Assembly: GCA_021234155.1 (NCBI GenBank)
Contig: JAJEKV010000022.1
Coordinates: 6,714,132 to 6,778,131, forward strand
From: Isoetes taiwanensis
Lineage: Eukaryota > Streptophyta > Lycopodiopsida > Isoetales > Isoetaceae
DNA length: 64,000 nucleotides
Direction: 5' to 3'
A model generated the notes under the pieces. That model worked only from the letters and a program-made list of their open reading frames with translations, had not been told where the DNA came from and did no database searches. The position numbers were made by a program, and so were the translations under genes. Positions 32,220-43,829 of this stretch are shown one piece after another. Each line of letters starts with the position of its first letter. The first letter of the stretch is position 1.

Positions 32220-33215
32220 AACTCCGTAATCTTCACCACGAATTTGGAAGATTGTGCCTCCAGAGAGGAGTATATTTCAAGGATTAAATCTGCAGCTCTT
32301 CAATTGCAAGTGATGGAAAAGGGGCTAGAAGATGATGTGGTAGTAGGAGCACTATTACTAGGATTGCCTTCATCATATAACAATGTAAAGAACTTGATTG
32401 GATTGCCTTCATCATATAACAATGTAAAGAACTTGATTGGATCATCGGAACATGTCCAATTGGAGTGGGCATGTCAACAGATTCTAATGGAAGAATCAAA
32501 CCAGAAAGGGAGCAAACCAGCAAGAAATTTAAGAGATGGTCAGGCCTTTACAGGAAGAGAAGAAGGAGCAGAAACTCGGAAGTGCTTCAATTATAATAAG
32601 GTGGGACATATTGCTCGAGATTGTCCAGAGCCAACCAAAAGGAAGAAAAGATCTAAAGAGGTGGAAAAGGATGATGTCAAAAGATTGAGAAATCATGAGA
32701 GATCTGCTTATGGACACAAAGCAACTAAGGAGGACAGTAGTGATTCCAAGGGAACTGATGATTCTAGCAGTGACTCTTTGGTTTCAGCATCAAGAGCTTT
32801 CACGGCACAAGCTGCACCGAGAAGCAAATCCCTGAAACAGACGGTTTGGGAAATGCTTTGCCTTGTCTTCGTCTTTGTAATTCAGAAAGTCATTTGTTTC
32901 CTGGAGAAGGTCAAACATTAAGTAATGCATGACGGTGAAGACGATTCGTGGTCAGGATCCTGTTTTGGTATGATAGCTGATGTAACCCATGGGATTTTGT
33001 ATTTGGACTCGGGGGCCAGTGACCACATGATAGCCAAAAGGAGTTTGTTTAGAGAGGGATTGACTGAGTATAGCAGCAACTCGAAGGTGAAGATTGGTAA
33101 AGGCAAACTGGATATCAAAGGCATGGGCACTGCTACACTAGATTTGCCTACTGGATGTGTTGATCTTGAAGATACCATGAAATTTGATCGCAACTTAATG
33201 TACTTTTTAAAGTTT
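32220..33215 (+). pseudogene. Ty1/copia gag-protease relic
   Basis: The frame to 32921 is a copia gag (UBN2-like): ASREEYISRIKSAALQLQVM, DDVVVGALLLGLPSSYNNVK, then the zinc knuckle CFNYNKVGHIARDC, whose second Cys is Tyr, so zinc binding is lost. A Ser/Asp/Lys-rich tail follows. After a stop, 32925-33200 contains the protease site ILYLDSGASDHMI and stops before integrase. A 13-codon segment (32361-32399) is duplicated exactly at 32400-32438. The gag N-terminus is missing on the left. Confidence 0.85.
32361..32438 (+). repeat. 39-bp in-frame tandem duplication
   Basis: Two perfect copies of the 13 codons for GLPSSYNNVKNLI lie head to tail inside the copia gag. Perfect identity marks it as recent relative to the decay around it. 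Confidence 0.85.
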
Positions 33216-33823
33216 GCCCTTTGGCTGCAACATTCACATTTTCAGGAGCTCTATCTTTGGTTGCACTCTTTGCATTACTAAAAGCTTTCTTTTTGGCTGC
33301 GCCCTTCGCAATAGGAGCTTTCTCTTTGGCTGCCTTCACATTCTTTGCCTTTAGCATTTTTACAAGCTTTGATTTTGAGTGTAGCAGTCACATCTATAGG
33401 AGCTTTCTCTTCTGGCATGAAATCACAAAAAGGGCATGCTTCAATTGTTTTTCTGGCGCCATGTTTCATATTGTACATGCATTTTATAGTCTTCAAATCA
33501 GCAGCCAGATGCCATTCAATGTCGTACTCACCATACCCTGGTACTTCAGGTTTCACGCCAAGTGTATGTGAAGCTATTAGTGCAGGAACGGGTGTTTGAT
33601 CAAAAACCCATTTTAAGATACCGTAAAACTCCTTGGTAACTTGAAATATACCAATCCACCAAATATTTTCTTCTGATTGCACAGAGAACACCTTTTCCCC
33701 TTCACATTCATTACTACCTAGAGTTCTATACATCAAAGTAAGTGTTTGGGGTCTGAGTTCGGGAACTCTTGCAAGACAGCCCTGCTGTGAGGACCCTTGG
33801 ATCAAACAGGAGAATCCGGTAGA
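33150..33823 (-). pseudogene. Unidentified ORF with DLK...CPFC motif and Lys/Ala-rich tail
   Basis: The frame from 33823 down to 33278 reads coherent protein: ENIWWIGIFQVTKEFYGILK, PGYGEYDIEWHLAADLK, then ACPFCDFMPEEKAP. A frameshift near 33360 leads into a Lys/Ala-rich tail (KAAKEKAPIAKGAAKKKAF) in another frame ending near 33160. The spacing of the DLK motif and a CPFC pair recalls a motif (D-L/W-K ... C-x-x-C) I associate with transposase-derived or RAG1-like host proteins, but this is recollection only. It abuts the end of a minus-strand LTR on its upstream side. Confidence 0.35.
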
Positions 33824-34317
33824 TGTGTCACGCGGGATTTGCAAAAGAAACAAGGAAAAGAAAGAAAGATAGAACGAGTGAAAAACAATAAGAACACAAT
33901 GATGAGAACAAAACTCTTTGACATCAATGATGATACATGAGCTCTCGCAATCGAGAGGAAGCAGAAGTGAGATAAGACCAAAAACTCATCTAACCCGTGA
34001 AGGCTAGCTCTACTCATATATATAGTACAATGGCCTTTGGCCCAATATAGACACTCTGTCAATTCTCGGTACCGACTCCTGGAAGGAGGCCTGATTTGTA
34101 GGCTTGTTGGCGGTGCCTTTTGGAAAGCCTGAAATGGCGGCGGTGACAACGTCCTTGTGTCGCGTTGCCTCTTCTTTGGCGCGGTAGCGTGCGTGGTCTG
34201 GCCGCTTGGTCTTCTGGCGGGACCTTTGACGATCGACTGCGGCGCCTGTGGATCCTTGGCCTTGACACGGTCCGTCGTGTGCATGAATAGTCTGTACGGG
34301 GATATACAAGACTAACA
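33824..34317 (-). mobile_element. 3' LTR of a minus-strand LTR retrotransposon, 494 bp
   Basis: On the minus strand it begins TGTTAGTCTTGTATATCC at 34317 right after a G-rich polypurine tract and ends GCGTGACACA at 33824. A TATA motif (ACTATATATATGAG) lies near 34018. The 5-bp sequence following it (GTAGA on +, 33819-33823) would be the target duplication, but the 5' end of the element is lost. Confidence 0.6.
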
Positions 34318-34330
34318 CTCCCCCACCAAG
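34318..34330 (-). other. Polypurine tract
   Basis: The minus strand reads CTTGGTGGGGGAG immediately upstream of the TGTTAG start of the LTR. Confidence 0.6.
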
Positions 34331-34334
34331 CGAC

Positions 34335-35875
34335 ACTCGGGGTGAAGAAAGGGGGGAAGTGTTTTACGATGGCGAAACTGGCGGGCGAAATTCATCCTCA
34401 CGGGTATGAGGGCGGGGGCCATTATGATAGTTGCCAATGAGATCTTGGCGGTCCGAGAGGCGTCAGGAGTGTGGAGACCGATGGCAGGATGAGCATCAAT
34501 GAGAAATCCTGAGCGTACCATGTCTTCAAGGGTAGTGTGTGCTTCGGCCCAGTACAAACCGGCATTCCACGAAGGCGAACTGAGTCCTAAGGCACCGGCG
34601 GCGGGCATTAGGGTTGCAATAAAAGATAGGGCGCTGTCGATTTAGAGAGCTGATTAGAAAATACTTTAAAGCAGCACAGAAGCCTGCTTGTCGATGAACT
34701 GAGGGATCCGGGGAGGTGGCAGCATTTGTCAAAAAGGTATCAAGGCCATGGACTGCATGACTTGGCGTCTGCCATCCACGTTCATTCGGGATGTAGATCC
34801 AATTTTCTGTGTGGTCCAAAGTGGCACCATTCTTTCAATTGGAGCGTCGAACAAAATGTGGATCCCATCGGAGGTCCGTGGAAATCTGAGGAGGAGTCCA
34901 CCCAGCGTGGCCGTCAAGGACCTTAGTCCAAAAGGGAAGACGCCAGTCGGAGGTGAGAAACCTTGGGCATGGAGGGACACCTAATGAAGCATATGGAGAG
35001 TGAGCCATGCCCGTGGGCGTGGGCTGCTGAGCCTGCTCCCTGAATTCACGAACAAAGTCTTGATCAAGAAACCGCACCACCGGTCCCAATGGGCAGAGCC
35101 GAGTATAGGCGGGGAGGATTAACCCAACCCGTGGGGATGGTCTTGCTTTCCGAAGGGCCTTGAGTTGATTGTACCCTCTAAGTCTTTGCATATAAATTTG
35201 TGCAAATTGAAGATCCTCAGGATGCGCTAAATTCTTCCGCACATGTTCCAGCGTTTCTGCTTGCCACAGAGGTAAGTGATGAGCAAGCTCAGGCATGTAC
35301 TCTGTTCCAAGAGTGTGAGACCGATCATGATCCTGTAAATACGGGTTGGTGTCCAACAACAACCAGTGAGCATGGGGGTTGCCGTGAAAAATTCGATGTG
35401 CCTCATCTCTGAATTTGTCTTGGGTATCAGCTAGGTAGAAATCATGGAAAATGTAAACCATAGGCTGAACAACTCGGAAGATGACCAAATCAGGATCTTC
35501 ACAGTTGATTTGATGAAATACTAAAGAAACGCAGTAGACCTTTGTCTTGACGAAAAGATCGGCCGCATCCTTAGAAAATCCGACTGCGTGAGTGGTCGTG
35601 CATTAACACGGCCGTCGCGCGATACCAGAGGAAGAAAAAAAGGTGGCGTCGGGCAACCACATAATCCAGATAACTGGAAGGAGTAGAGAAATCCACAGGA
35701 ATGCGGCTAGCAATATCAATATAGCTCTCTTGTTTATTTTGGGCTTCTTCTGCTGATTGAACAGCTTGCCGGAGTTGATGTTCTAGGTCGCGGATCTGAT
35801 TATCCTTTTCAAGCAGGAGACGTGATTGATCACGGAGAGTGCCCAGCGTTGTTGGGCTAACGTTGGGAACCTGTT
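34335..35875 (-). pseudogene. Unknown coding region of the minus-strand LTR element
   Basis: About 500 codons can be followed across frameshifts. First comes a coiled coil with SRLLLEKDNQIRDLEHQLRQ (35875-35700), then PSSYLDYVVARRHLFFLPLV. After a shift near 35570 the long frame 34835-35488 has MVYIFHDFYLADTQDKFRDE, EYMPELAHHLPLWQAETLEH and VGLILPAYTRLCPLGPVVRF. Two more shifts near 34840 and 34810 lead to NWIYIPNERGWQTPSHAVHG and, beyond, SWNAGLYWAEAHTTLEDM. There is no CCHC, DSGA, integrase or RT motif. This is an element-specific or captured protein I cannot identify. Confidence 0.45.
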
Positions 35876-38204
35876 TATGAACTTACTTGATTCAAACTTA
35901 CTTGATTCAATCCACATATTCTGCAATTTTCATAGAAACTATCTTTTGTGTCTGTTTATTAATAGGTTCATGCTTGCATTTTTCGTGTGTGTTTATAATA
36001 ATTTAGATAATCTCTTTATTGAAGATGCTACAAACACACACTAAATTCACTAACACAACACCCAACTCTCACATAATTATCATTAATAATGCACTTGACA
36101 AATGTCATGTGTATAATAGTTTCATTTCTTTGCTTGCAACATTTCCTAGCATGGCACTCTAGATATTATCCAATTTTCTCTCTAAGAGACACAAGGCACC
36201 CAAAATTAAAACACTACATGGTTTTTTCCATGGTTACGACTAGAAAACCATTCTACAAAACCAATGGGTATTTGGGGGTTAATTTCATTAAAAACCATAT
36301 GTGGCTAAACTAATGGTTTCTCTTGTAAGGTTTGTTAGGATGGTATTATGGCATTGTAATTGCAAATGGCTTCTTTGTAGAGTTTTTCAAAGTGGTATTA
36401 CATGTTGGTGACGGGATGCGGTATAATTATAGTATTTTAATAGTATGGTTTGTCTGTGTAGTATAACATAACGGTTGTGGATGTGCTTTAATATAGTGCT
36501 CCATTCATATGGTTTTATAACGTGGTTGGTTATTGTGGTAAACTAGCATGGCAAAATGTAATGGTAAATGCACATGGTTCACAATGTGTTTGTTCTAAAT
36601 ATACATGGTTTTGTTATGCGCTAGCTTCATGGTTACATTTATAAACCAATAACATTCCATTGTTTGAAGCATTTCAAGTTTAGTAGACAAAACCCTTGAG
36701 GGCATTACAAGTTTAGTAGACAAACCATTGAGGGTTCTGTTAGTTGAAGCATTTCAAATTTAGTAGATAAACCATTAAAGATTGTGAATGGTTTTATATA
36801 TGTGATAGTACTTATGGCTATGTCCTCGGTAGCATCAAAAATTAGACAGCAAAGGGATTTGAACCCCAACCATTTCCAAAACTCATATAATAAATTTGTT
36901 TCCAAAAATACGCACAAAATAGGTTTAGATCAAATAGCAAACATCTAGTACAAAAGGAAAATATTGACCTCGCAAGTACTCACAAAAAGAAATGACAAAC
37001 TTTGCCTTGTATTTAAGTACATACATATTAATACAGCTTAAATCGAATCACCTCTATTTTGGTCTACTAAAGCAACAAAGCCCTGCAATTACATCTACAA
37101 GCCCAAAGTACCTTCTGAAGGCAATCCCAATTGCACATATTGTTCTGCAAACAAAAAACATGTTTTCAAGAGTAAATGAACAACCACCACTTTCTGTCAA
37201 ACTAGTCTAGGATAGAAACAACCTTGTGAGGAATTCCAGTAGCCACATTGGTTGAAATACCAGTGGCACCTTCCTTTTCCTCAATTGCATTCCCTCAATT
37301 GCCTGCAAAAAACCATATCTACAAGCCCAAATGACTATGCAGTAACCTGATCGCTGGAAAGTTTGGCACAATTAACAACTTAACATGAAAGCAAGCAAGA
37401 ATAGTAACTTTTCAATGGAACCTACTTTGAGGCCAGCCAGACTATAGAGCAGACTATAGAGCGTGAGCATAAGTATATCTGCACAAGCTGCTCCTATATT
37501 GCATTGCAGCAAAACAAAGTTTGAGCTTCAGAATCAAAGCAATCAATTTATGTTTCTTCCAGCTCATCATGTGTTCATTGCCAAGATACAAGTGAAAATA
37601 AAGCTGGCCACCGGATTGAAAAAACTGGTAATAATCGTATCTTTTTTATTCCTTATAATTCTTTTTGCAAAGCCTGAAAGCAATTAAAAGTAAGAGAAAT
37701 AGCATTCGATAATCAAACTCATCAAGAGTTTGCAAAATAATACTTGCCCATTTACGCCAATCCCACTTCCAAAATCTAGAGAGAACTATCTTTAAATTGC
37801 CCCCAAGCATGTCATACTTGTCCCTCGCCTTGCCATTCTACATGTTAATGACAATATCTCAACCCAGAATCTGATTAAACGGGCCAAGAAGCAACAGCAA
37901 ACAAATCCAAGAAACAGTAGGTTTTGCTACTGACTATATCTATTTGGGAGACCATAGGGTAAGATATAATGGCTCATCAATGCTTTGGTCTGATCTGCAT
38001 CTATCAGCCTTGGCAGATTCTCATTCAAAGCCCTACCACCACCTTGATTCCAGTTTTTGCAAATTCAACACTAATAAATCTGCATTTTATATTCTTATGC
38101 TGCTAATGTAGGTTGTTCTTATCTGTTGTGCTACTTGCAGTGGCGCCATTATATTATATGATCAGATCATGTTAAAATAACACAGATTATGCAGAAAGTA
38201 ATTA
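35876..38204. other. No gene recognised; AACCAC-type repeats at 36.08-36.9 kb
   Basis: The breakpoint of the LTR element at about 35880 shows a tandem (ACTTACTTGATTCA) repeat. 36070-36640 is rich in GTGGTT/AACCAC words and carries CACTTGACAAATGTCATGTG and ATGGCACTCTAGA, shared with 62.1 kb. 36.9-38.2 kb has no supported exon. Confidence 0.35.
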
Positions 38205-38710
38205 ACTTGCCTGGAAAAATGGTAGATTCAGAATGTCCTCTTCTTCTACCTGTTGAAATCCAACCACTTGATCAAATTCTTTCTGGGCCCTTTGCATTAT
38301 TCCAGGCGATTGAGGAGCTCTGCTACTGCCCATTCTACCGTCACAGACGATGTGCAGTCCCTCCCAATGTCATGCCCTGTTTCTTATGAAATTAGACAAG
38401 GCTGATCTTGCAAAAATGCATAAAATATAACATGGATAAGCGCCTTGATTGCCTCCTGCTGCAACAACACCTTACCAGATTATCTGAATCTGATCCATCC
38501 TTTCCCAGTGCAACTTTATGAATGTCTTCTTTCCTGGATTTCATCTAGAAACGCCATCAAATTGTAAGTGCAAGCTTCCAATATTCGATTGTATACTTGC
38601 AGATCAATCCTTGTAAAAATGGCAAATAGTCTCCAATATTTAACACAACCACAAGCAACAATGCTTCACGAATCATCAAATGCCTGATCTGCTCCTCACC
38701 TTTGCCGTCG
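38205..38710 (-). pseudogene. Cytochrome P450 relic (same group as the 27-kb gene)
   Basis: Read on the minus strand across small indels it matches the middle of the 27-kb P450. REALLLVVVLNIGDYLPFLQ (about 38630-38690) matches EEAFFLSGAFNIGDYLPFLA. LHLQFDG (about 38560) and DGSDSDNLVR (about 38460) follow. An intron of about 60 bp (about 38377-38437) lies at the same position as in the 27-kb gene. Exon 2 starts MTLGGT with one base lost from the Asp codon, then VEWAVAELLNR, PGIMQRAQKEFDQVVG and EEEDILNLPFF. Homology ends near 38205, before the K-helix. The retained intron shows it arose by DNA duplication, not retroposition. Confidence 0.7.
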
Positions 38711-40335
38711 CCGCCACATGACCTAAAGCAAACAAAACCCTAAAGAAACAGAAGAAAGAAATGAGAAAAACGAAATTGGAAAAAATTCAAAAGTAAAATT
38801 CAAATCCTTGCTTTTTTCCACTTCTTAAAATGTCATGTGCGGCAGCATTTCGAAGGACGTTTTTACATTTTGGTTAGAGGTTAGCATTTAGAGAATTTCT
38901 CGAACTACTCAATCAAGTAGTAATTCAATTGCATTACCATAAAACATTCTTATATGTTTAACAATAAGCATGTTAAACCAAACAAACATTACTTTTCCCA
39001 TTTAATTACATATGATGCAAAATGAAATCGTGGATTTGGCACCAATGTTGGGAAAACACTTTTTACCTCTATAGGAAATTTTCCTAAGGCTACTGGATAT
39101 TATGCATGCTCCTGACACTATGCTTTCTCTAGATTCCACACCACCACCTAGCTTGAATAGGAGGGGGGCATAAAATAACATAGCTCCCATAAAATCCACA
39201 TATTGCACTCAAGAATCGTCCCTTGAAGGACTAAAATATATTGCAAATTCGAACACTCAAGGCTACCACTTCTCCAAAATCATGCTCCAAACTAAGCCCA
39301 TCTTGCTTCTTACAGTCTATTCGATGCACCTTTACCACCTTCCTCAAAATGCTTTACATAAAATGACTACTCAATAACCAGAAGTCACTACATTCCAAGT
39401 TTTTCTGACCACTTGATAGAAGTTGCAACGTTGAAGCACTCGAGATGCTGGCTCAACAAATCCAAGGCACCCTTCATGTTGCTACAAATACTCGCAGCAA
39501 AAGCGACTAGAATTATATCATGAAACATGACCAAGAGAAGCATTTACTCTCAAATAATTAAATTACAATGCCTTTGCCTGCCCATCGACATGGAACCTTT
39601 ACCATTAACACCTAGACATTGTGAGAACAAAGCTTCTTCCATGTCTAAAAAAGCATGCCCGCCTCTACTAATAACATTTCATATGGCATTTGAGGTTTTG
39701 CCCCAAATTCTCCAAGTAATAATATCTTCTGCACCTTTTCAGTTTCATTCCAACTCTTCTTTGATAAGCCTGCCCTCCAGATTGGACTCCCATTATTGAG
39801 GGAGAAGACAATGTCTAATTCTGGCTCCAACAAGGACAAGAATGAATCTAGCTATGTTCTGCATGCTCTTGGGTATCAACATTAGAGAGTATATGAAGAC
39901 AATTCTAAATACGAAATTGGATATACCGTGTCTTGGAACCAAACTTGGTAAAGTAAATGAATGCACTACTATGAGCTTGTTATCTGCAGGCATAACTGAA
40001 TCAACACGTAAGGAAATCGAGCTAGAGAACATATGCATCAAAAAAGAAGCACTTGGATATTATATTTTAGATTTTATAGCGCGCGAAGTATATGCATTAT
40101 GTTACAACACAAAAACATTTGAAAGAATAGTTGATTCTAATGTCTAAGCAATAAATGATGTTTATACTTGATACTAATGGCGATCTACCATCTCACAACA
40201 CAACTAGTGATTCAACCATTGGCATTACATAATTAGTGCTAATAGCATTACTAGCATTCCTAACAAAACCATTGGTACTAATACTGGTTCAAGAAATGGG
40301 GCTCCTATAGCAACAATACTAAATACTGATGCAAT

Positions 40336-40347
40336 AAATTGTGAAAG
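40336..40347. repeat. Target-site duplication AAATTGTGAAAG (left)
   Basis: This is the same 12 bases as 40494-40505 after the SINE tail. Confidence 0.85.
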
Positions 40348-40493
40348 CGCCCATCGCGGTGGTGGTTTAGTGGTAAGGCCTTGGGTTGGGGTGACCCCCA
40401 CCAGGGTTCAAAACCCACTAGCTACCATCGGGTGGGAGACGTGGGTGGGTGCAAGTCCCGCCAACCTTGGCTTCAAAAAAAAAAAAAAAAAAA
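40348..40493 (+). mobile_element. tRNA-derived SINE
   Basis: The body has about 127 bp and a tail of about 20 A residues (40475-40496), flanked by a 12-bp target duplication. The head carries a Pol III A box (TGGTTTAGTGGTAAGG) and, 33 bp on, a B box (GGTTCAAAACC), as in tRNA-derived plant SINEs. The 3' part (GGGAGACGTGGGTGGGTGCA ... CCTTGGCTTC) is family-specific. The intact duplication and clean poly(A) suggest a relatively young insertion. Confidence 0.9.
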
Positions 40494-40505
40494 AAATTGT
40501 GAAAG
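40494..40505. repeat. Target-site duplication AAATTGTGAAAG (right)
   Basis: The first A residues overlap the poly(A) tail. Confidence 0.85.
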
Positions 40506-40699
40506 GATACAAAGGATAGAACTTAAATTGAAAGGTGAACAAACTATTATGAAAGGAGCCTAACTATTATGAAGCCCAAAGCCTCAACCATAGATGCTTA
40601 GAAGCTCATACTATATGTTGGCGGCCTAAAGATGTAAAACAATTTATAAAGGACCAAACAATGACAAAGTACTAAACGACAGACACCTTAAAAAAATTT

Positions 40700-41035
40700 A
40701 CAAAAGGCCATAACTATAGTGGTTTGGTAGTGGTTAATTATGGCAATTATTTTCTTGGGTGCCTTATGAGTACCACTATAGATAACCACATCCTTTTAAG
40801 TGATACCTATGGAAAATTACCATGACAATTAACTCGGTACTGACACTATGCCATGAACCACAACCACTTTATAACATACACCCTGATAATAGAAAACTAC
40901 CATGAATAACCATTATGGCATTTAAGTTGGTATAAAAAACCACGTCATAAACTACTTTTGCTTTGTGCCAATAGAAAACCAATATAAACAACCATTGTCA
41001 GATTTAAAGTGGCGTTGAAAAACCATACTACAAAA
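40700..41035. repeat. AACCAC/GTGGTT repeat family member
   Basis: AGTGGTTTGGTAGTGGTTAA ... TTTTCTTGGGTGCCTTATGAG matches, in order, the segment at 57870-57930 (TAGTGGTCTTTTAGTGGTTT ... TTTTTTGGATGCCTTGTGAG). Many GTGGTT words face AACCAC words, so single strands could fold. Likely a short non-coding transposon family. Confidence 0.45.
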
Positions 41036-41164
41036 ACAAGGTGCTGCGCACGACGGGTTGCCCTCCGGTGGCCCGAAAGTGTGTTTTCATGTTTCCTTTT
41101 TTTTTGTATTGGAACTTGTTTGTTTTGTGTGGAGTTGTGTAAATGATATGAACGCAATGCCTCA

Positions 41165-41455
41165 AAAGCACCTTGATGATTGGCAGTAACTATAGCAGGA
41201 TATGTTTCCGCCTTAATAGCAGCATTTACATACATAGAAGTATAAACACACGAGAGAGTGATGCAGCGAATCTGCTCAATAGTTTTTGCAATTGGTCACA
41301 TGCAAATGCGGGATGCCAATGATAACCAACGGCAATAGGAACACGTCTTATTTTTGCACCTTCTTGCCTTAAATACAGCTTAGTTCCAAAGTTGTTAGCC
41401 ACATGCCAAAATAATATGGATGTCCTCCACAATTCTGCACTGAACTTGTCAATTA
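41165..41455 (-). pseudogene. Possible exon of an unidentified gene
   Basis: After an acceptor (ATTGCAG) near 41456 the minus strand reads GLIDKFSAELWRTSILFWHV and NNFGTKLYLR. A frameshift near 41290 leads to TIEQIRCITLSCVYTSMYVN and AETYPAIVTANHQGAFEALR. The composition is protein-like but the family is not recognised. The shift implies a relic. Confidence 0.3.
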
Positions 41456-42603
41456 GACCTCCTGCAATACAAAACTCAATATTGCAAATTTATAGGATTC
41501 ATCTTCAAGCTCTAAGGAAAATATATTGCTGGAGGACATAGCACAGACGTGCAAGTAATGCTTTCAATGCTATTTGTGCCCATGTTTAGTATTCCACCTG
41601 GAGTAGCTTTTCGTATAGGCTCTCATACTGCTCAAAAGGAATATACTATATGTCCCATTCCTTTTCCAATTTCTTACTTCTTGAAGCTTGTATATGTGAA
41701 TATGAAAAGTCAGTAAGAAGTAGTGAAGCTTGAAGGGTTTAGCTTTGTAGGAGTTGGTAAAAGGAAGAACTCTGCACTAAATTCTTGATTGGTCAATTTG
41801 TAAATCATAAATTGTTGGTGTAATGTTTGAAGTCTCTAAAACATAAGTTTTGGTCTAACTTCTAAAATGCGCTCTCCGCAATTTGCATTGAAACATATCA
41901 TGGTTTTGTGAAGGAACTCAAAAGTGAGAATGCACATAGGCTACATTCTTTAAACATAAAGTGCCTTTGATACCGAACAACAATAATGAACTTTGACATT
42001 TATTTATACAACACTATAACCATGTTAAGAGCTTTCAATTCTCAAAGGCAAGCATCCGCATGTCCCTGCGTGCTTATTAATATGCCTCGCTTCTTGAACA
42101 CCGTGTTGTAGGTAAGTCTAAGATATGGAAAAGGAGAATGCAAAACATTTGAACCAAGATCCTTTAGCAACCTAGCATGAAATACAAATCGTAGCATCTT
42201 TCCGTAAATTCAGCTAATTAAATAAATACTAGAAGGAGTGACACTTAATATCTATACTAAAAGAATCAGCAAGTACGCCACCATATAAGTAACAACCCGT
42301 CTCTTCTATCCTGTCTCTTTCCCCAATCTCTTCTATTCTCAATAGTTAGGTCCCGCATCCTTGGCATTGCCTATAAAAGATTATGTTAGCGCCATGCATA
42401 TACATCTCCCAAGAAATAATGCTTATTTTTAAACCGTAAGTAGATGAGAATAAGAACAAAGGAACACAAAATCTAAAACATTCACCTTTTTTGTGGCATG
42501 TTTTGAGTGTGTAGTCAGTATGAGCTTTTCCGAGTAGCAATTGTGTGTCAGGTCATCCTGCAAGCAAAATTTTGAAGGCATCTCCAAATCCACCTAGAGA
42601 TAA

Positions 42604-42880
42604 GTTTCAAGTGAAATTAGCTACATCATAGTATACGCCATTATCATGTATAGTCCCCGTGCCAAATGACCTATTATCTCTTTTGGAAACAAAGTTTGGA
42701 TCTACACCCTCATCGCCTAATTGCTTAAAAACAGGTTTGAAAATTTTAGTTAGAGAAAGCATCAAGATTATATGATCTCTAAATTGTGAAGAGAAGACTT
42801 GACGTATAAATATCAAGGCTTGGCCATTGAATCCATAATTATCATATCCACACAATGAATATGCGCGGCAAGTATTTTTT
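42604..42880 (-). other. Unclassified 90-codon open frame
   Basis: CRAYSLCGYDNYGFNGQALI to VYYDVANFT and a stop. It has no start context, splice support or family match. Listed because its composition is more protein-like than the neighbouring ORFs. Confidence 0.15.
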
Positions 42881-43766
42881 TTCCCCATATTCCTTCAATA
42901 TTTCGTCTTTGGATATATACTTACTGGGAGAGGAGACTCCATCTACAATGGCAAATGATCCTCCATTAGGATTATTTGTAAAAGATGCATCTTCTCCACC
43001 TTTAAGCACCTATATAACAAACTGAGCTAGGGTGGCTAAGAAATGCAAATTCCATAATTGAAATTAAAAAGGTACCTTATCCGGATGTGGCATGGGCATT
43101 GCATCTATTAGAATGAAAAAGAAACTGGATAAAAGAGCTTAACCAATGCAAATTTGAAAGAGAGACTTATTTGTGCAAGAACCATTTATTTGTGCAAGAC
43201 TTATTTGAAAGCCGCAAGAACTTCGAATCAAGAAAAAAGGCCCGACTTTAGCAATGCAAAAGACACAAGAAGAGTCTTGGCACATAGAAATAGCCATGGT
43301 GATAATCGGGCATCTGAGTTGTTGCAAAATATAAAAATAGCCATGGTGATGATCTGCCATTTGGATGACCGATGCGATCAAGCCAAAGGATACCATTTGA
43401 AGGCATAACAGAAATTGTCGGTTCCTTTCAGCTCCCCATTTTACAATGATTGCTCAATCATGTCACACAACTCTCGTTTCCCTCTAATGTTCAAAAAGTA
43501 TAGGGATAACAAACTTTCAATTTCACCAAAGAAAGACCAAGATTCCAATTCTCGCCCCCGGGTTACCGGGACCAAAGAATCATAGTTGGAAAACTTTGTC
43601 ATAACCTCTCAATGGCAGAGTATTTATTGAAAGATCTGTCACAGCTGTCTCAAGGTTCTAGAATCAAAAGGCAAGATCTAGAAGAAAAAAAAGATAGAGC
43701 ATGGATTCAAGTGCCGGCCAGTTCGCTTGCAATAGCTAGTTGGCATTGACAGAGTAGTGCATTTGT

Positions 43767-43829
43767 AGAACTGAGTAATGGAAAGGGGTGTTGTTTTAGA
43801 ACTGAGTAATGGAAAGGGGTGTTGTTTGA
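43767..43829. repeat. 31-bp tandem duplication
   Basis: AGAACTGAGTAATGGAAAGG plus 11 bases is present twice without change. Confidence 0.8.

Noticed and set aside
33221-33571. Phe/Ala-rich plus-strand ORF that looks like a membrane protein
   Set aside because: It is the complement of the Lys/Ala-rich minus-strand tail. The copia relic ends before it.
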